Shown here in pieces: positions 1-7,657 of a stretch of DNA of 64,000 nucleotides (position 1 is its first letter; each line of letters opens with the position of its first letter). Origin of the DNA: Methanoculleus sp. UBA374 (GTDB lineage: Archaea; Halobacteriota; Methanomicrobia; Methanomicrobiales; Methanoculleaceae); assembly GCA_002508705.1 (NCBI GenBank), contig DAYL01000032.1, positions 35,548 through 99,547 on the forward strand. Reading direction: 5' to 3'. The position numbers were made by a program, and so were the translations under genes. A model generated the notes under the pieces. It saw only the letters and a program-made list of their open reading frames with translations, made no database searches and was not told the DNA's origin.

Positions 1-428
1 AGATCGTCAGCTCGTACACCGTTCCGGAGATGTGGGGCGCGGGCCATGACGGTAGCTCGCTGCAAGAGGCCGGGCGCGTCATTAAACACGCCATCGACGG
101 ACGGCTTGCCCCGATTCCAGAAAACGCCCTCGACCAGAGCGCCGCAGGGTACCCGTTTACTCCGCAGGTGACCAACGACGACAGCATCGTCTCCACGCGA
201 ACCGCGGACCAGACGTTCGGGACGGCGATTCTTGTGCCAGGCAGTCGGCTCACGTTCGACCGCGACAACTTCCTTGGGTTTGAGACGGACCAGCGTTGCG
301 TCTACGACTGGCATACGAAAAAGTCCGCGGGATACGGGTTCGGCGAAGGGGTTACCGTGCACGTGACGATCATTCACACCGGCAGCGGGAGCATTATCTA
401 CGACAGGGATGTGATTGTACCATGGTGA
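1..428 (+). CDS. Type IV pilin-like protein, type A (5' end outside window)
   Basis: This is the C-terminal part of a pilin-like protein; the reading frame is open from the first bases, so the start lies upstream. The N-terminal membrane helix is therefore not visible. The assignment rests on similarity to the complete genes at 2432 and 4241: all three share an I-V/T-S/T-x-Y-T-V/L-P-E segment, an I-K-H-x-x-D-G segment, a F-L-G-F segment, and an ending of the form V-H-V-T-I-I-H-T then Y-D-x-D-V and a final W. These define sequence type A of this array. The stop overlaps the next gene by seven bases. Role inferred: a secreted pilus or surface filament subunit. Confidence 0.75.
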   Translation, partial: IVSSYTVPEMWGAGHDGSSLQEAGRVIKHAIDGRLAPIPENALDQSAAGYPFTPQVTNDDSIVSTRTADQTFGTAILVPGSRLTFDRDNFLGFETDQRCVYDWHTKKSAGYGFGEGVTVHVTIIHTGSGSIIYDRDVIVPW

Positions 429-1093
429 GGAGAGGAAACGAAGATGCAGTATCCCCGGTCATCGGTGTGATGTTGATGATCGTCGTCACGATCATCATTG
501 CAGCAACGGTGAGCGCATTCTCCACAGGGTTCGTCTCGGATACGCACACCGCACCCCAAACCCAGGTCGCATACGTCGGGGTGCTGACGGGGCCGATAGA
601 CGGCCTTGGGGAGATCGGTCTCGTGTTCGAGAATAAAGGCGGAGAGACGCTGCTCCTCTCGGACCTGGAACTTCACCTGAAGTCGACGATGGCCGGGGGA
701 GACGAGGCCTCGATCGCGTATGCCGACGCACCGTCGGAGACATATCGCGAGGTCACTGCGCCGAATGAAGTCCGTCTATCGGAAGATTTCACCTACCGGA
801 TGAAGAAGGTCGGGGTCCTTAATGATGTGAGGAATGCCACAACCGTGGCCAACTCAAAGATCAAGGCCGGGGACCGGTTCATCATCCACGCTGACCGCTA
901 CATCACGAACGGAGACAGCACCTATGGACGTGTGGCCTATGTTGCGGATCGCCGCGGCCTAGGAGCACCCCCAGGAGCGCCGCCGTATTCCAGCGGCGAG
1001 TTCGAGGTGAGCGGCAGGACGGCCTACACGCTCATCGACAGAAATACTGGAACTGCCATCTCCTCGGGCACTCTCGTGGGAAGTGTATTATGA
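422..1093 (+). CDS. Type IV pilin-like protein, type B
   Basis: Archaeal pilin N-terminal domain protein (PF07790-like) of 223 residues. The start at 422 is chosen because the frame from there begins with a short charged leader followed by the conserved A-V-S-P-V-I-G-V-M motif and a hydrophobic helix; a start further upstream would add a long unrelated arginine-rich stretch. The leader is expected to be removed by a prepilin peptidase just before the helix, as known for haloarchaeal PilA proteins. The globular part is beta-rich and ends with a T-x-Y-T-L-x-D-R/x-x-x-G-T segment shared with the genes at 3154 and 4897. It overlaps the preceding stop by seven bases and the next gene by four. Confidence 0.85.
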   Translation: MVRRGNEDAVSPVIGVMLMIVVTIIIAATVSAFSTGFVSDTHTAPQTQVAYVGVLTGPIDGLGEIGLVFENKGGETLLLSDLELHLKSTMAGGDEASIAYADAPSETYREVTAPNEVRLSEDFTYRMKKVGVLNDVRNATTVANSKIKAGDRFIIHADRYITNGDSTYGRVAYVADRRGLGAPPGAPPYSSGEFEVSGRTAYTLIDRNTGTAISSGTLVGSVL

Positions 1094-1758
1094 ACAATCA
1101 GATCAGGAACGGAAAACGTATGAATTCAGATAAGAACGACGCGGTCTCGCCGGTCATCGGCGTGATGCTGATGCTCGTCGTAACGATCATCATCGCCGCA
1201 TTCGTATCGGTCTTTGCCGGAAACGCCTTTGGGAACACCGAAACAGCACCGGCAGCGGCCCTTGACGTAAAGATCCTGTCCAACGGCGGGAGCAACTCGG
1301 CGGACCCGCAATATGTCATGCTGATCGAGCACCACAGCGGGAGCAGCATCCCGACGTCCGATATGCGGATCGTCAGTTATTATACGCCGCCGTCGACGAC
1401 AGGGAAGACCATGCAGCGCGGAGAATTGACGGCTATGACAAGAAATGCGACAGTGGCGAATATGAAGATCAACGGCGAGACGATCGCATCCGTAAAGGTC
1501 CCGTACCTCAACGACATCGCCCGGGGTAAACCCGGAGACGCGGGCACGAACTTCGGGGAGTATACGTTCGCTCCCGGGGACGTACTCAGCACGGGGGCCT
1601 CTCTAGGGACCGGAGCCGCCCTTGTCGGCTTGAATGATCTCACGACGCAGGAGCTACGCGAAGAATACGGGTTTAAGAGAGGTTCCGCAGTCGATATCGA
1701 GATCATCCATCTCCCGAGCCAGAAAAACCTCTACAGCGGGAGGGTGATTGTACAATGA
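1090..1758 (+). CDS. Type IV pilin-like protein, type C
   Basis: Pilin-like protein of 222 residues. A charged leader of about 17 residues precedes D-A-V-S-P-V-I-G-V-M-L-M and a 20-residue hydrophobic helix. The ATG at 1090 overlaps the previous TGA in an ATGA arrangement; an internal ATG at 1120 would give a leader closer in length to the neighbours and is an alternative. The extracellular part contains A-A-L-D-V-K-I, an I-E-H segment, S-Y-Y-T-P-P, V-P-Y-L-N-D and an ending built around I-H-L-P-S-Q-K, all matched by the gene at 5553. These define type C. Expected to be membrane-anchored until assembled into a filament. Confidence 0.85.
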   Translation: MNNQIRNGKRMNSDKNDAVSPVIGVMLMLVVTIIIAAFVSVFAGNAFGNTETAPAAALDVKILSNGGSNSADPQYVMLIEHHSGSSIPTSDMRIVSYYTPPSTTGKTMQRGELTAMTRNATVANMKINGETIASVKVPYLNDIARGKPGDAGTNFGEYTFAPGDVLSTGASLGTGAALVGLNDLTTQELREEYGFKRGSAVDIEIIHLPSQKNLYSGRVIVQ

Positions 1759-2396
1759 AGGACAATGCTGTATCCCCGGTCATCGGGGTGATGTTGATGC
1801 TCGTCGTGACGATCATCATCGCCGCCATGGTGAGCGCATTCTCCGGCAGTGTTGTGCGGGACGAGACGCTTGCGCCGCAGGTCACACTCGCTGTATCGTA
1901 TACCTCCAGTATCACGGATGAGGATAAGGAGAATGGGGTCCCGGATCATGGCGCAGACTTCAAACCGAACAACGGCATTGCGTTCCGCCTCTCCGGCGGG
2001 GATTCGTTCTCCCTCAGGGATATCACCATCCAGTTGAGACAGGGGGAGAACGTCATCAACTTCGATATGAACACGTATCTCAACTCGTCGGCGGCGGTCG
2101 ATACGGAGAAAGTGACGATCGTAGAGAATCCCGATGGCAACGATACATACTTTGGACTCCCGGGAGGGGGCGATGAGTTGATAACCGTCGGCGATTCGTT
2201 CATGATCGTTGCCGACGACTGTTACGACAGCACAATGACCACCGACGCAACGATCGTGAAGGGACGGTTCCTCACCTGGTCTCCCGAGGATTCGGGAAGC
2301 ACGTTCAGGGTACAGACCGATATACCCTTCAAGTACACGATCACCGACCAGCTGAGCGGCAAGCCCATGCAGAGCGGCACAATCATCCTCAGGTGA
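1755..2396 (+). CDS. Type IV pilin-like protein, type D
   Basis: Pilin-like protein of 213 residues with a minimal leader (M-K-D-N) directly before A-V-S-P-V-I-G-V-M-L-M and the hydrophobic helix. It overlaps the preceding stop by four bases (ATGA). The globular region shares with the gene at 6161 the segments V-P-D-x-G, N-N-G-I, S-L-R-D-I-T-x-Q-L, A-D-x-C-Y-D, K-G-R-F and a terminal S-G-K segment; these define type D. Two cysteine-containing stretches near residue 155 are conserved between the two copies. Function beyond filament subunit is not visible. Confidence 0.85.
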   Translation: MKDNAVSPVIGVMLMLVVTIIIAAMVSAFSGSVVRDETLAPQVTLAVSYTSSITDEDKENGVPDHGADFKPNNGIAFRLSGGDSFSLRDITIQLRQGENVINFDMNTYLNSSAAVDTEKVTIVENPDGNDTYFGLPGGGDELITVGDSFMIVADDCYDSTMTTDATIVKGRFLTWSPEDSGSTFRVQTDIPFKYTITDQLSGKPMQSGTIILR

Positions 2397-2431
2397 TTTT
2401 GCGCTCCGGAACAGAAACGAGGTAACCGACA

Positions 2432-3160
2432 ATGTATAGAGGTAAAAGAACTCTAAAGGCGTTCGTCGAAAACGAGCGTGCGGTCTCGCCGGTCGTCGGG
2501 GTGATGCTGATGCTCGTCGTAACGATCATCATCGCCGCTCTCGTCAGCAGTTTTGCCGGCGGCCTCAGCGACTCTGCCGAGCCAGCGCCGACGACGGCGT
2601 TCGAGATCAGCATGCGCGCGGGAGATGCCGTCGGCCGCGGGGCAACAACCAACGGGCCGGGTGCCGGACCGGAGTGCGTCGTGCTGACCATGGTCGCCGG
2701 GGAGACACTCCATTCCAAGGATATTCAGATCATTACGACCTACACGGTTCCAGAGACCTACAACGGGGTGGACGTGGTAAATGCCGGCAAGACCATCAAG
2801 CACACGCTGGACGGTGCGATCGGCAGCGTCCTCGACGAGGACGTGATGGAAGACGCCGCCTGGGACCCGAACTCGGACCCCTTCGTCCCCCAGGTGAACG
2901 CGTATTGGCCTGATGATCTGACTCACAGAAGCCTGGCTCCCGGGAACGGCATGGTCGGTTCCGGGACGCCCAGCTTCGGCGCCTGCCAGTTCAAACCAGG
3001 CGAACAGTACTGGTTCAAGGACCGGAGGGCGTTCCTCGGGTTCGATGTGGACGACAGGGTGAAGTACGGGTTCCAGGAGGGGTCCGTCGTCCACGTGACG
3101 ATCATCCACACGCCGTCGGGTCAGACCGTGTACGACAAGGATGTGGTGGCAACATGGTAA
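2432..3160 (+). CDS. Type IV pilin-like protein, type A
   Basis: Complete type A pilin-like protein of 242 residues, the longest in the array. A 17-residue basic leader precedes A-V-S-P-V-V-G-V-M-L-M and the membrane helix. Type A landmarks are I-T-T-Y-T-V-P-E near residue 97, T-I-K-H-T-L-D-G, F-V-P-Q-V, F-L-G-F-D, and the ending V-V-H-V-T-I-I-H-T then Y-D-K-D-V. A 35-base gap separates it from the preceding type D gene, larger than the overlaps elsewhere, which fits a cassette boundary. Its stop overlaps the following type B gene by seven bases. Confidence 0.87.
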   Translation: MYRGKRTLKAFVENERAVSPVVGVMLMLVVTIIIAALVSSFAGGLSDSAEPAPTTAFEISMRAGDAVGRGATTNGPGAGPECVVLTMVAGETLHSKDIQIITTYTVPETYNGVDVVNAGKTIKHTLDGAIGSVLDEDVMEDAAWDPNSDPFVPQVNAYWPDDLTHRSLAPGNGMVGSGTPSFGACQFKPGEQYWFKDRRAFLGFDVDDRVKYGFQEGSVVHVTIIHTPSGQTVYDKDVVATW

Positions 3161-3852
3161 TGACGGAAAAATTCACGGAGCATGCGGTCTCGCCGGTCGT
3201 CGGCGTTATGCTGATGGTCGTGGTGACGATCATCGTCGCGGCGGTTGTCAGTTCGTTTGCAACCGCCCTACCGGCGAATGTTGGTACGGCGTCGAACGCC
3301 CAGGTCGAACTGGTCGGGGTGTCTTCGGCGGGCTACAAAGATACCGAACCACCGTACTGGACCTATGGACAAATAGGAGTTGTCTTTAAGAACGCCGGCG
3401 GCGGCTCCCTGGACCTCCGGAACCTCAACCTCTGGGTCGGAGGTATAGGCTCGGGTTCATCGGGAGCGGCTACGCTGACCTACAACGACGCCGTCGATCC
3501 ACGCTACGTCGAGGACAGCGGGGAACAGACCGGTGCAGGAAGGTGGTTTGTCACACTTCCCAAGGAAGCGGCAGGCTCTCGTATGCAGAGGTTCGGGAGC
3601 GGCCTGACGCTCGAAGAATTGCAAGACCCGATCATCGAACCGGGGGAGCGGTTCATCATTTACTGTGAGTTTTATTATAAGGGTGATTCTTCGAGCAACT
3701 ACTTCCCGTACCTCGGCTTCTCAAATCCCCGAGGCAGTGGTTGGTCAAGCGGTAGAGTCAATGTCGACGGCGGCAGCAAGTACGCTCTCTCGGACCTCAA
3801 GACCGGCGTGGTGTACTCCGAGGGATACCTGGAACAGGAACACGTGTTCTAA
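3154..3852 (+). CDS. Type IV pilin-like protein, type B
   Basis: Type B pilin-like protein of 232 residues: a short leader, then H-A-V-S-P-V-V-G-V-M-L-M-V and a hydrophobic helix. Type B landmarks are A-Q-V-E-L-V-G-V-S-S, L-D-L-R-N-L-N-L, Y-N-D-A, G-E-R-F-I-I-Y and a late S-G-R-V segment followed by Y-A-L-S-D. It is the last gene before a hairpin plus T-run, so the cassette here contains only A and B and lacks C and D. The DNA around its membrane helix is slightly diverged from its neighbours (GTGACGATCATCGTCGC rather than the commoner ATCATC form). Confidence 0.87.
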   Translation: MVMTEKFTEHAVSPVVGVMLMVVVTIIVAAVVSSFATALPANVGTASNAQVELVGVSSAGYKDTEPPYWTYGQIGVVFKNAGGGSLDLRNLNLWVGGIGSGSSGAATLTYNDAVDPRYVEDSGEQTGAGRWFVTLPKEAAGSRMQRFGSGLTLEELQDPIIEPGERFIIYCEFYYKGDSSSNYFPYLGFSNPRGSGWSSGRVNVDGGSKYALSDLKTGVVYSEGYLEQEHVF

Positions 3853-3853
3853 C

Positions 3854-3880
3854 CCGGCATGCCGGTTTTCACTTTTTTTG
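3854..3880 (+). terminator. Hairpin plus T-run ending first pilin block
   Basis: The perfect palindrome CCGGCATGCCGG at 3854-3865 is followed by TTTTCACTTTTTTT. It begins two bases after the stop of the sixth pilin gene. This looks like a transcription end and separates the A-B-C-D-A-B block from the second A-B-C-D block. Confidence 0.7.
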
Positions 3881-4116
3881 AGAGACACGCTCCCTCCTAC
3901 TTATCATAGGAATTGGGCGCGGTTGTATGCCGGACGGAGACAGCAGTCACCCAGACGTTGCACCCGTCCCACAAGAAGGTTCCATTCAAGCGCCGGATAC
4001 TGACGCTTTCTTCGGTACGGACGAAACCCCCGACGCACCTCTCCTGGTGAGGCTTCGGAATGCCGATGCAATGCAAAGACACGATGCAAGTTTGAAATGC
4101 GGGTTTAGAAAGCATA
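3881..4116. other. Intergenic stretch without a supported gene
   Basis: Between the terminator and the second pilin promoter there are short open frames in several phases, but none has a convincing start, ribosome site or recognisable sequence. Base composition falls toward the AT-rich promoter at its right end. I see no gene here. Confidence 0.5.
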
Positions 4117-4160
4117 ATTTTTAAAAATCCCTGAGAAAATGGAGTATTTAAAAAAGATTA
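4117..4160 (+). promoter_or_regulatory. AT-rich promoter region of second pilin block
   Basis: The palindrome ATTTTTAAAAAT at 4117-4128 and a second TATA-like run TATTTAAAAAA at 4145-4155 lie 85-120 bases before the ATG at 4241. This is by far the most AT-rich stretch of the first 7 kb, and it follows a terminator. A leader of roughly 60 bases with GGAG near 4228 would result. Confidence 0.5.
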
Positions 4161-4240
4161 ATATGATGTAAGAGCCCACAGGTTAATGAAAAATTCATTG
4201 ATATAACGAAATTAAACTTGTTGGATCGGAGAACGACAAC

Positions 4241-4903
4241 ATGACTCTAACACACAAGACAGCATCGGGGGCGGGAAAAGGTCATACTCTCCCAAGGCGA
4301 GACGATGCGGTCTCGCCGGTCGTCGGGGTGATGCTGATGCTCGTTGTAACGATCATCATCGCCGCCGTCGTGAGCAGCTTTGCCTCGGGCATAGGTGGAA
4401 CGAATGAAAAAGCACCGGTTGCATCGCTTGGATTTGATGTCCGTGCCGGTGAAAAGGGCACTGTGGTACATATGGAAAACCTGGGCGGAGAGGCGCTTTA
4501 TACCGGAGACCTGCAGATCGTCACCACCTATACCCTGCCTGAGGCGTATGGGACCGCTAAACTAGGAAACGCAAGTAAAACCATCAAACACACAACCGAC
4601 GGATCTCTGCCGTCGGACGGAACGGCTGCGTGGGATAAAAACGCCGACCCGTTCACTCCGCAGGTGAGCAACGAGAATCAAAACGTTGTGTTAGGGCCCG
4701 GTGACACGCAGGCACGAAAATTTGGAAAGGTTATCCTGCGCCCTGGCGAGCGGCTTAAACTTTCGAGAAATCCCTTCTTAGGATTCGATGCCACTGAGAG
4801 GAATAAGTTCGGGTTTCAGGAAGGATCGGTCGTACATATCACGGTAATCCACAAACCGAGCGGGAAATTCATCTACGACAAGGATGTGATGGTGAGATGG
4901 TAA
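4241..4903 (+). CDS. Type IV pilin-like protein, type A
   Basis: First gene of the second block: type A pilin-like protein of 220 residues. The leader of about 23 residues is rich in K, R and H, followed by D-D-A-V-S-P-V-V-G-V-M-L-M and the membrane helix. It carries the type A landmarks I-V-T-T-Y-T-L-P-E, T-I-K-H-T-T-D-G, F-T-P-Q-V, F-L-G-F-D and an ending with V-V-H-I-T-V-I-H, then Y-D-K-D-V. A GGAG lies 10 bases before the ATG. Its own upstream promoter suggests this block can be transcribed separately from the first. Confidence 0.87.
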   Translation: MTLTHKTASGAGKGHTLPRRDDAVSPVVGVMLMLVVTIIIAAVVSSFASGIGGTNEKAPVASLGFDVRAGEKGTVVHMENLGGEALYTGDLQIVTTYTLPEAYGTAKLGNASKTIKHTTDGSLPSDGTAAWDKNADPFTPQVSNENQNVVLGPGDTQARKFGKVILRPGERLKLSRNPFLGFDATERNKFGFQEGSVVHITVIHKPSGKFIYDKDVMVRW

Positions 4904-5556
4904 ACAACAACGCGGTATCCCCGGTCGTCGGCGTTATGCTGATGCTCGTCGTAACGATCATCATTGCGGCCACCGTCAGTGCTTTCAGCGGAGGGTTGAT
5001 GGAAGACACAAAGAAAGCCCCGAATGCACAGATCCGTTACGTCGGTGTGTCCTCGTATGTCGACAACGCTGCAACGATGGCCCCGGGCATGGTGTTTGAA
5101 CATGTCGGCGGCGACACAGTGGACCTCACGACGTTGCAACTCGATCTCAGTTATGATGATGGGACTATGGCGGTTTGCTTGGTCACGTACAACGACCCGC
5201 CCTCCAGGGGCTACACCCAGGGATACCCGGACCGTGAGAGAAAGGATGTCCGCATGGAGAAGTTCGGCGCGGGGCTCTCGGCGACCGAGAGAAAAAACCC
5301 CCTCTTAAACGCGGGAGAGAGGTTCATCATATATTCGGATGGTCATAATAGGATTCCTGATCTCTGGGAAAAGCAGCGGATATTGAGATACCAGGCAGAT
5401 CGTCAAGATCCCTCCGTCGAACCAGGCTACCATGGTGGCAATACCTACTCGAGCGGTCAGTTCTTGATGACAGACGGCCGCACCGAGTATACATTAAGCG
5501 ACCGGGACTCCGGGACAATACTCGCACATGGCTTTTGCTACGGAGAGACGGTATGA
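4897..5556 (+). CDS. Type IV pilin-like protein, type B
   Basis: Type B pilin-like protein of 219 residues. The leader is only M-V-N-N-N before A-V-S-P-V-V-G-V-M-L-M. It overlaps the preceding stop by seven bases, exactly as in the other A-to-B junctions (422 and 3154). Type B landmarks are A-Q-I-R-Y-V-G-V-S-S, Y-N-D-P-P, G-E-R-F-I-I-Y-S, Y-S-S-G-Q-F and T-E-Y-T-L-S-D-R-D-S-G-T. Predicted to be processed and displayed outside the membrane. Confidence 0.87.
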   Translation: MVNNNAVSPVVGVMLMLVVTIIIAATVSAFSGGLMEDTKKAPNAQIRYVGVSSYVDNAATMAPGMVFEHVGGDTVDLTTLQLDLSYDDGTMAVCLVTYNDPPSRGYTQGYPDRERKDVRMEKFGAGLSATERKNPLLNAGERFIIYSDGHNRIPDLWEKQRILRYQADRQDPSVEPGYHGGNTYSSGQFLMTDGRTEYTLSDRDSGTILAHGFCYGETV

Positions 5557-6164
5557 GCATAGACAATGAGAGACCGGACCGGAACGATGCGGTCTCGCCG
5601 GTGATCGGCGTGATGCTGATGCTCGTGGTGACGATCGTCATCGCCGCAGTCGTCGCATCTTTTGCCGGCACATTCGGAGAAACAGCCCCAAAGACACCTT
5701 CTGCAGCGCTGGACGTGAAGATCGTCTCCGACGGCGGGCCGGACAGGGATCAGTACATCATGCTGATCGAGCACCTCGGCGGAGACCCCATCCAGACAAA
5801 GGATATGAGGGTCTTGAGTTACTATACTCCGCCAAACGGTACCCAGACGCGGGGTGACGTCACCTCAATAAAGAACGCGGCGACGATCAGCGGCGTCAAG
5901 GTGAAGATTCCCTACCTCAACGACCCCACCCGGGGCGGCCAAGGAGATCCGAAGGTGGACTTCGGCAACTTCACGTTCGTATCCGGGGACGTACTGACTT
6001 CGGGCACGACAGCTGGTACCGGTTCGAAGTCCGGGACCAGCATGCTCGGGTTCGATATCACCGACTCTAAATATGAGTTCGGCCCGGGCAGCATCGTCGA
6101 GGTTAAGATCATCCACATCCCGAGCCAGAAGACCATCTACCAGGGCGAGGTGTACGTACAATGA
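5553..6164 (+). CDS. Type IV pilin-like protein, type C
   Basis: Type C pilin-like protein of 203 residues from the ATG at 5553, chosen because it overlaps the previous stop in the ATGA arrangement seen at 1090 and 1755. The leader M-S-I-D-N-E-R-P-D-R-N precedes D-A-V-S-P-V-I-G-V-M-L-M. It matches the gene at 1090 through A-A-L-D-V-K-I-V-S-D-G-G, I-E-H-L-G-G, S-Y-Y-T-P-P, I-P-Y-L-N-D, and an ending with I-I-H-I-P-S-Q-K-T-I-Y. It is about 20 residues shorter in the middle than that copy. Confidence 0.86.
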   Translation: MSIDNERPDRNDAVSPVIGVMLMLVVTIVIAAVVASFAGTFGETAPKTPSAALDVKIVSDGGPDRDQYIMLIEHLGGDPIQTKDMRVLSYYTPPNGTQTRGDVTSIKNAATISGVKVKIPYLNDPTRGGQGDPKVDFGNFTFVSGDVLTSGTTAGTGSKSGTSMLGFDITDSKYEFGPGSIVEVKIIHIPSQKTIYQGEVYVQ

Positions 6165-6811
6165 AGGACAACGCAGTCTCCCCGGTCGTCGGCGTTATGC
6201 TGATGCTCGTCGTAACGATCATCATCGCGGCGCTGGTGAGTTCGTTCTCCGGGTCCATAACCTCCGGCCAGAAGCAGGCCCCGAGTTTGACCTTTGAAGT
6301 CACGCCGATGATAACGGAAATCCGTGATAACGACCCGACCAACGAAGTCCCGGACTATGGGGGAGGATTCACGGTCAACAACGGGATCACGCTCCGGCAC
6401 ACGGGCGGAGACCCCATCTCCCTCCGGGACATCACCGTCCAGCTCAAGAGCCGCGATACTACTGTCATTGCCATCGGCTACGATACCGTCTTTGACCCGT
6501 CACAATCGACGAAGTACTGCGCCGATGCCGGCAAACTGATTGCGAAGGACGACACCTACTCGCGCTACTTCGGGCGCGTCGGCGGCAGCGCCAGCGACGT
6601 CCTCATGGCCGGGGACGCGTTCATCCTGACGGCGGACGGCTGCTACGACAACTCCGAAAGCACCAGCGTTGAGAAGGGCAGGTTCATCACCTGGACGCCG
6701 GACGGCGCAAGCGGCACTTTCAGGGCGATGGTGAACACGCCTCTTGAGTATTCGATCATCGACCGGGTCAGCGGCAAAACCGTTCAGACAGGTTCGATTG
6801 TACTCTGGTAA
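6161..6811 (+). CDS. Type IV pilin-like protein, type D
   Basis: Type D pilin-like protein of 216 residues, last of the array. It begins M-K-D-N-A-V-S-P-V-V-G, the same minimal leader as the type D gene at 1755, with the same ATGA overlap. Shared type D segments include V-P-D-Y-G, N-N-G-I-T-L, S-L-R-D-I-T-V-Q-L-K, A-D-G-C-Y-D, K-G-R-F-I-T-W and a terminal R-V-S-G-K. A T-run at 6827-6832 follows, consistent with the end of the transcript. Confidence 0.87.
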   Translation: MKDNAVSPVVGVMLMLVVTIIIAALVSSFSGSITSGQKQAPSLTFEVTPMITEIRDNDPTNEVPDYGGGFTVNNGITLRHTGGDPISLRDITVQLKSRDTTVIAIGYDTVFDPSQSTKYCADAGKLIAKDDTYSRYFGRVGGSASDVLMAGDAFILTADGCYDNSESTSVEKGRFITWTPDGASGTFRAMVNTPLEYSIIDRVSGKTVQTGSIVLW

Positions 6812-6825
6812 GGTGCCGAAAACCC

Positions 6826-6834
6826 ATTTTTTCC
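6826..6834 (+). terminator. T-run after pilin array
   Basis: CATTTTTTCC lies 16 bases after the last pilin stop. Archaeal transcription commonly ends at such U-runs without a strong hairpin. Confidence 0.4.
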
Positions 6835-6987
6835 CGGGATCTTGCACCCCCGGACGGTACAATCCCCGGCACCGCGACAAACCGGTGTCTCACCCCGGAA
6901 GAGACAGACCGCCGCATACACCGGCATCTCAACGGAGCGCCCCTCCCCACCTCCGGCGGGCCACGAGCAAGCAATCTTTAACTAAAT

Positions 6988-6999
6988 CAATATATATTG
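6988..6999 (+). promoter_or_regulatory. TATA box before HTH-PAS gene
   Basis: AATATATATTG at about 6989-6999 lies some 30 bases before the ATG at 7024. With the usual 25-base spacing, transcription would begin just before that ATG. This argues against the TTG at 6997, which would sit inside the TATA box. Confidence 0.55.
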
Positions 7000-7023
7000 A
7001 GCCAGATAAAACAGATCTGGACA

Positions 7024-7599
7024 ATGACAGCAGAATTGGGCGACCCCCACCGCAACCTTCCCGGGTCGGGGAATGGGGCGGCACGAATCCTGAGTCTCCT
7101 GAAGGAAGAGGCGCACGGCCTTTCGATCTCCGATATCTCCCGGAGGATCAGCCTCAACCGCAGCTCGACGGCCAAGTACCTGGGCATGCTCGTGACGGCG
7201 GGCAGGGTCGAGATGTGCACCGTCGGTTCGGCGAAGGTGTACCTCCTCTCCTCCCGCCCCTCGCTCCTTGAACTCTTCGATTACATCCAGGAGAGCGTGA
7301 TCGTCGTCGACGCGGACCTTGCGGTGCGGGCCATCAACCCGGCCTGCTGCACCCGCCTCGGCCTCGTAAAGGAGGAGACCGTCGACAGAGCCGCTGCTTG
7401 CGTACCGTTTCTCAAAGATCTGGTCATATCGAAGACCTTCTCCCGGGCAATCCGTGGGACGGAGCGGGTAGAGGAGATTCGGGCGGACCCGAAAACCGGG
7501 GCGCTCACCCTGACGACGTATGTCCCGGTCGTGCTTTTCAACGGCCAGTATGGGGTCGCAATAACGCTCAGGGACGCGCCGGAAAAATTGCGTGAATGA
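7024..7599 (+). CDS. HTH regulator with PAS-type sensor domain
   Basis: Protein of 191 residues. Residues about 20-75 form a winged-helix DNA-binding domain of the type that begins I-L-S-L-L-K and contains the recognition region I-S-R-R-I-S-L-N-R-S-S-T-A-K-Y-L-G-M-L. Residues about 85-190 resemble a single PAS domain (D-Y-I-Q-E-S-V-I-V-V-D-A-D, then N-P-A and a terminal strand pair). Such proteins act as one-component regulators; the ligand cannot be told. It follows the pilin array in the same direction but has its own TATA box. Start chosen at 7024 because of that box. Convergent with the metal ATPase gene. Confidence 0.75.
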   Translation: MTAELGDPHRNLPGSGNGAARILSLLKEEAHGLSISDISRRISLNRSSTAKYLGMLVTAGRVEMCTVGSAKVYLLSSRPSLLELFDYIQESVIVVDADLAVRAINPACCTRLGLVKEETVDRAAACVPFLKDLVISKTFSRAIRGTERVEEIRADPKTGALTLTTYVPVVLFNGQYGVAITLRDAPEKLRE

Positions 7600-7611
7600 G
7601 AACCGCGCCCG

Positions 7612-7650
7612 AGCAAAAACGACAACGGGGGGGTTCTACCCCTCCTTGCC
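7612..7650 (-). terminator. Hairpin and T-run after metal ATPase gene
   Basis: On the minus strand GGGGTAGAACCCC is followed within 15 bases by a T5 run (A-run at 7616-7620 on the plus strand). It lies between the convergent HTH-PAS and P-type ATPase genes. Confidence 0.4.
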
Positions 7651-7657
7651 ACCGGCA

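Noticed and set aside
3927-4124. 65-residue frame between the two pilin blocks
   Set aside because: No ribosome site, no recognisable sequence, and it runs into the AT-rich promoter.
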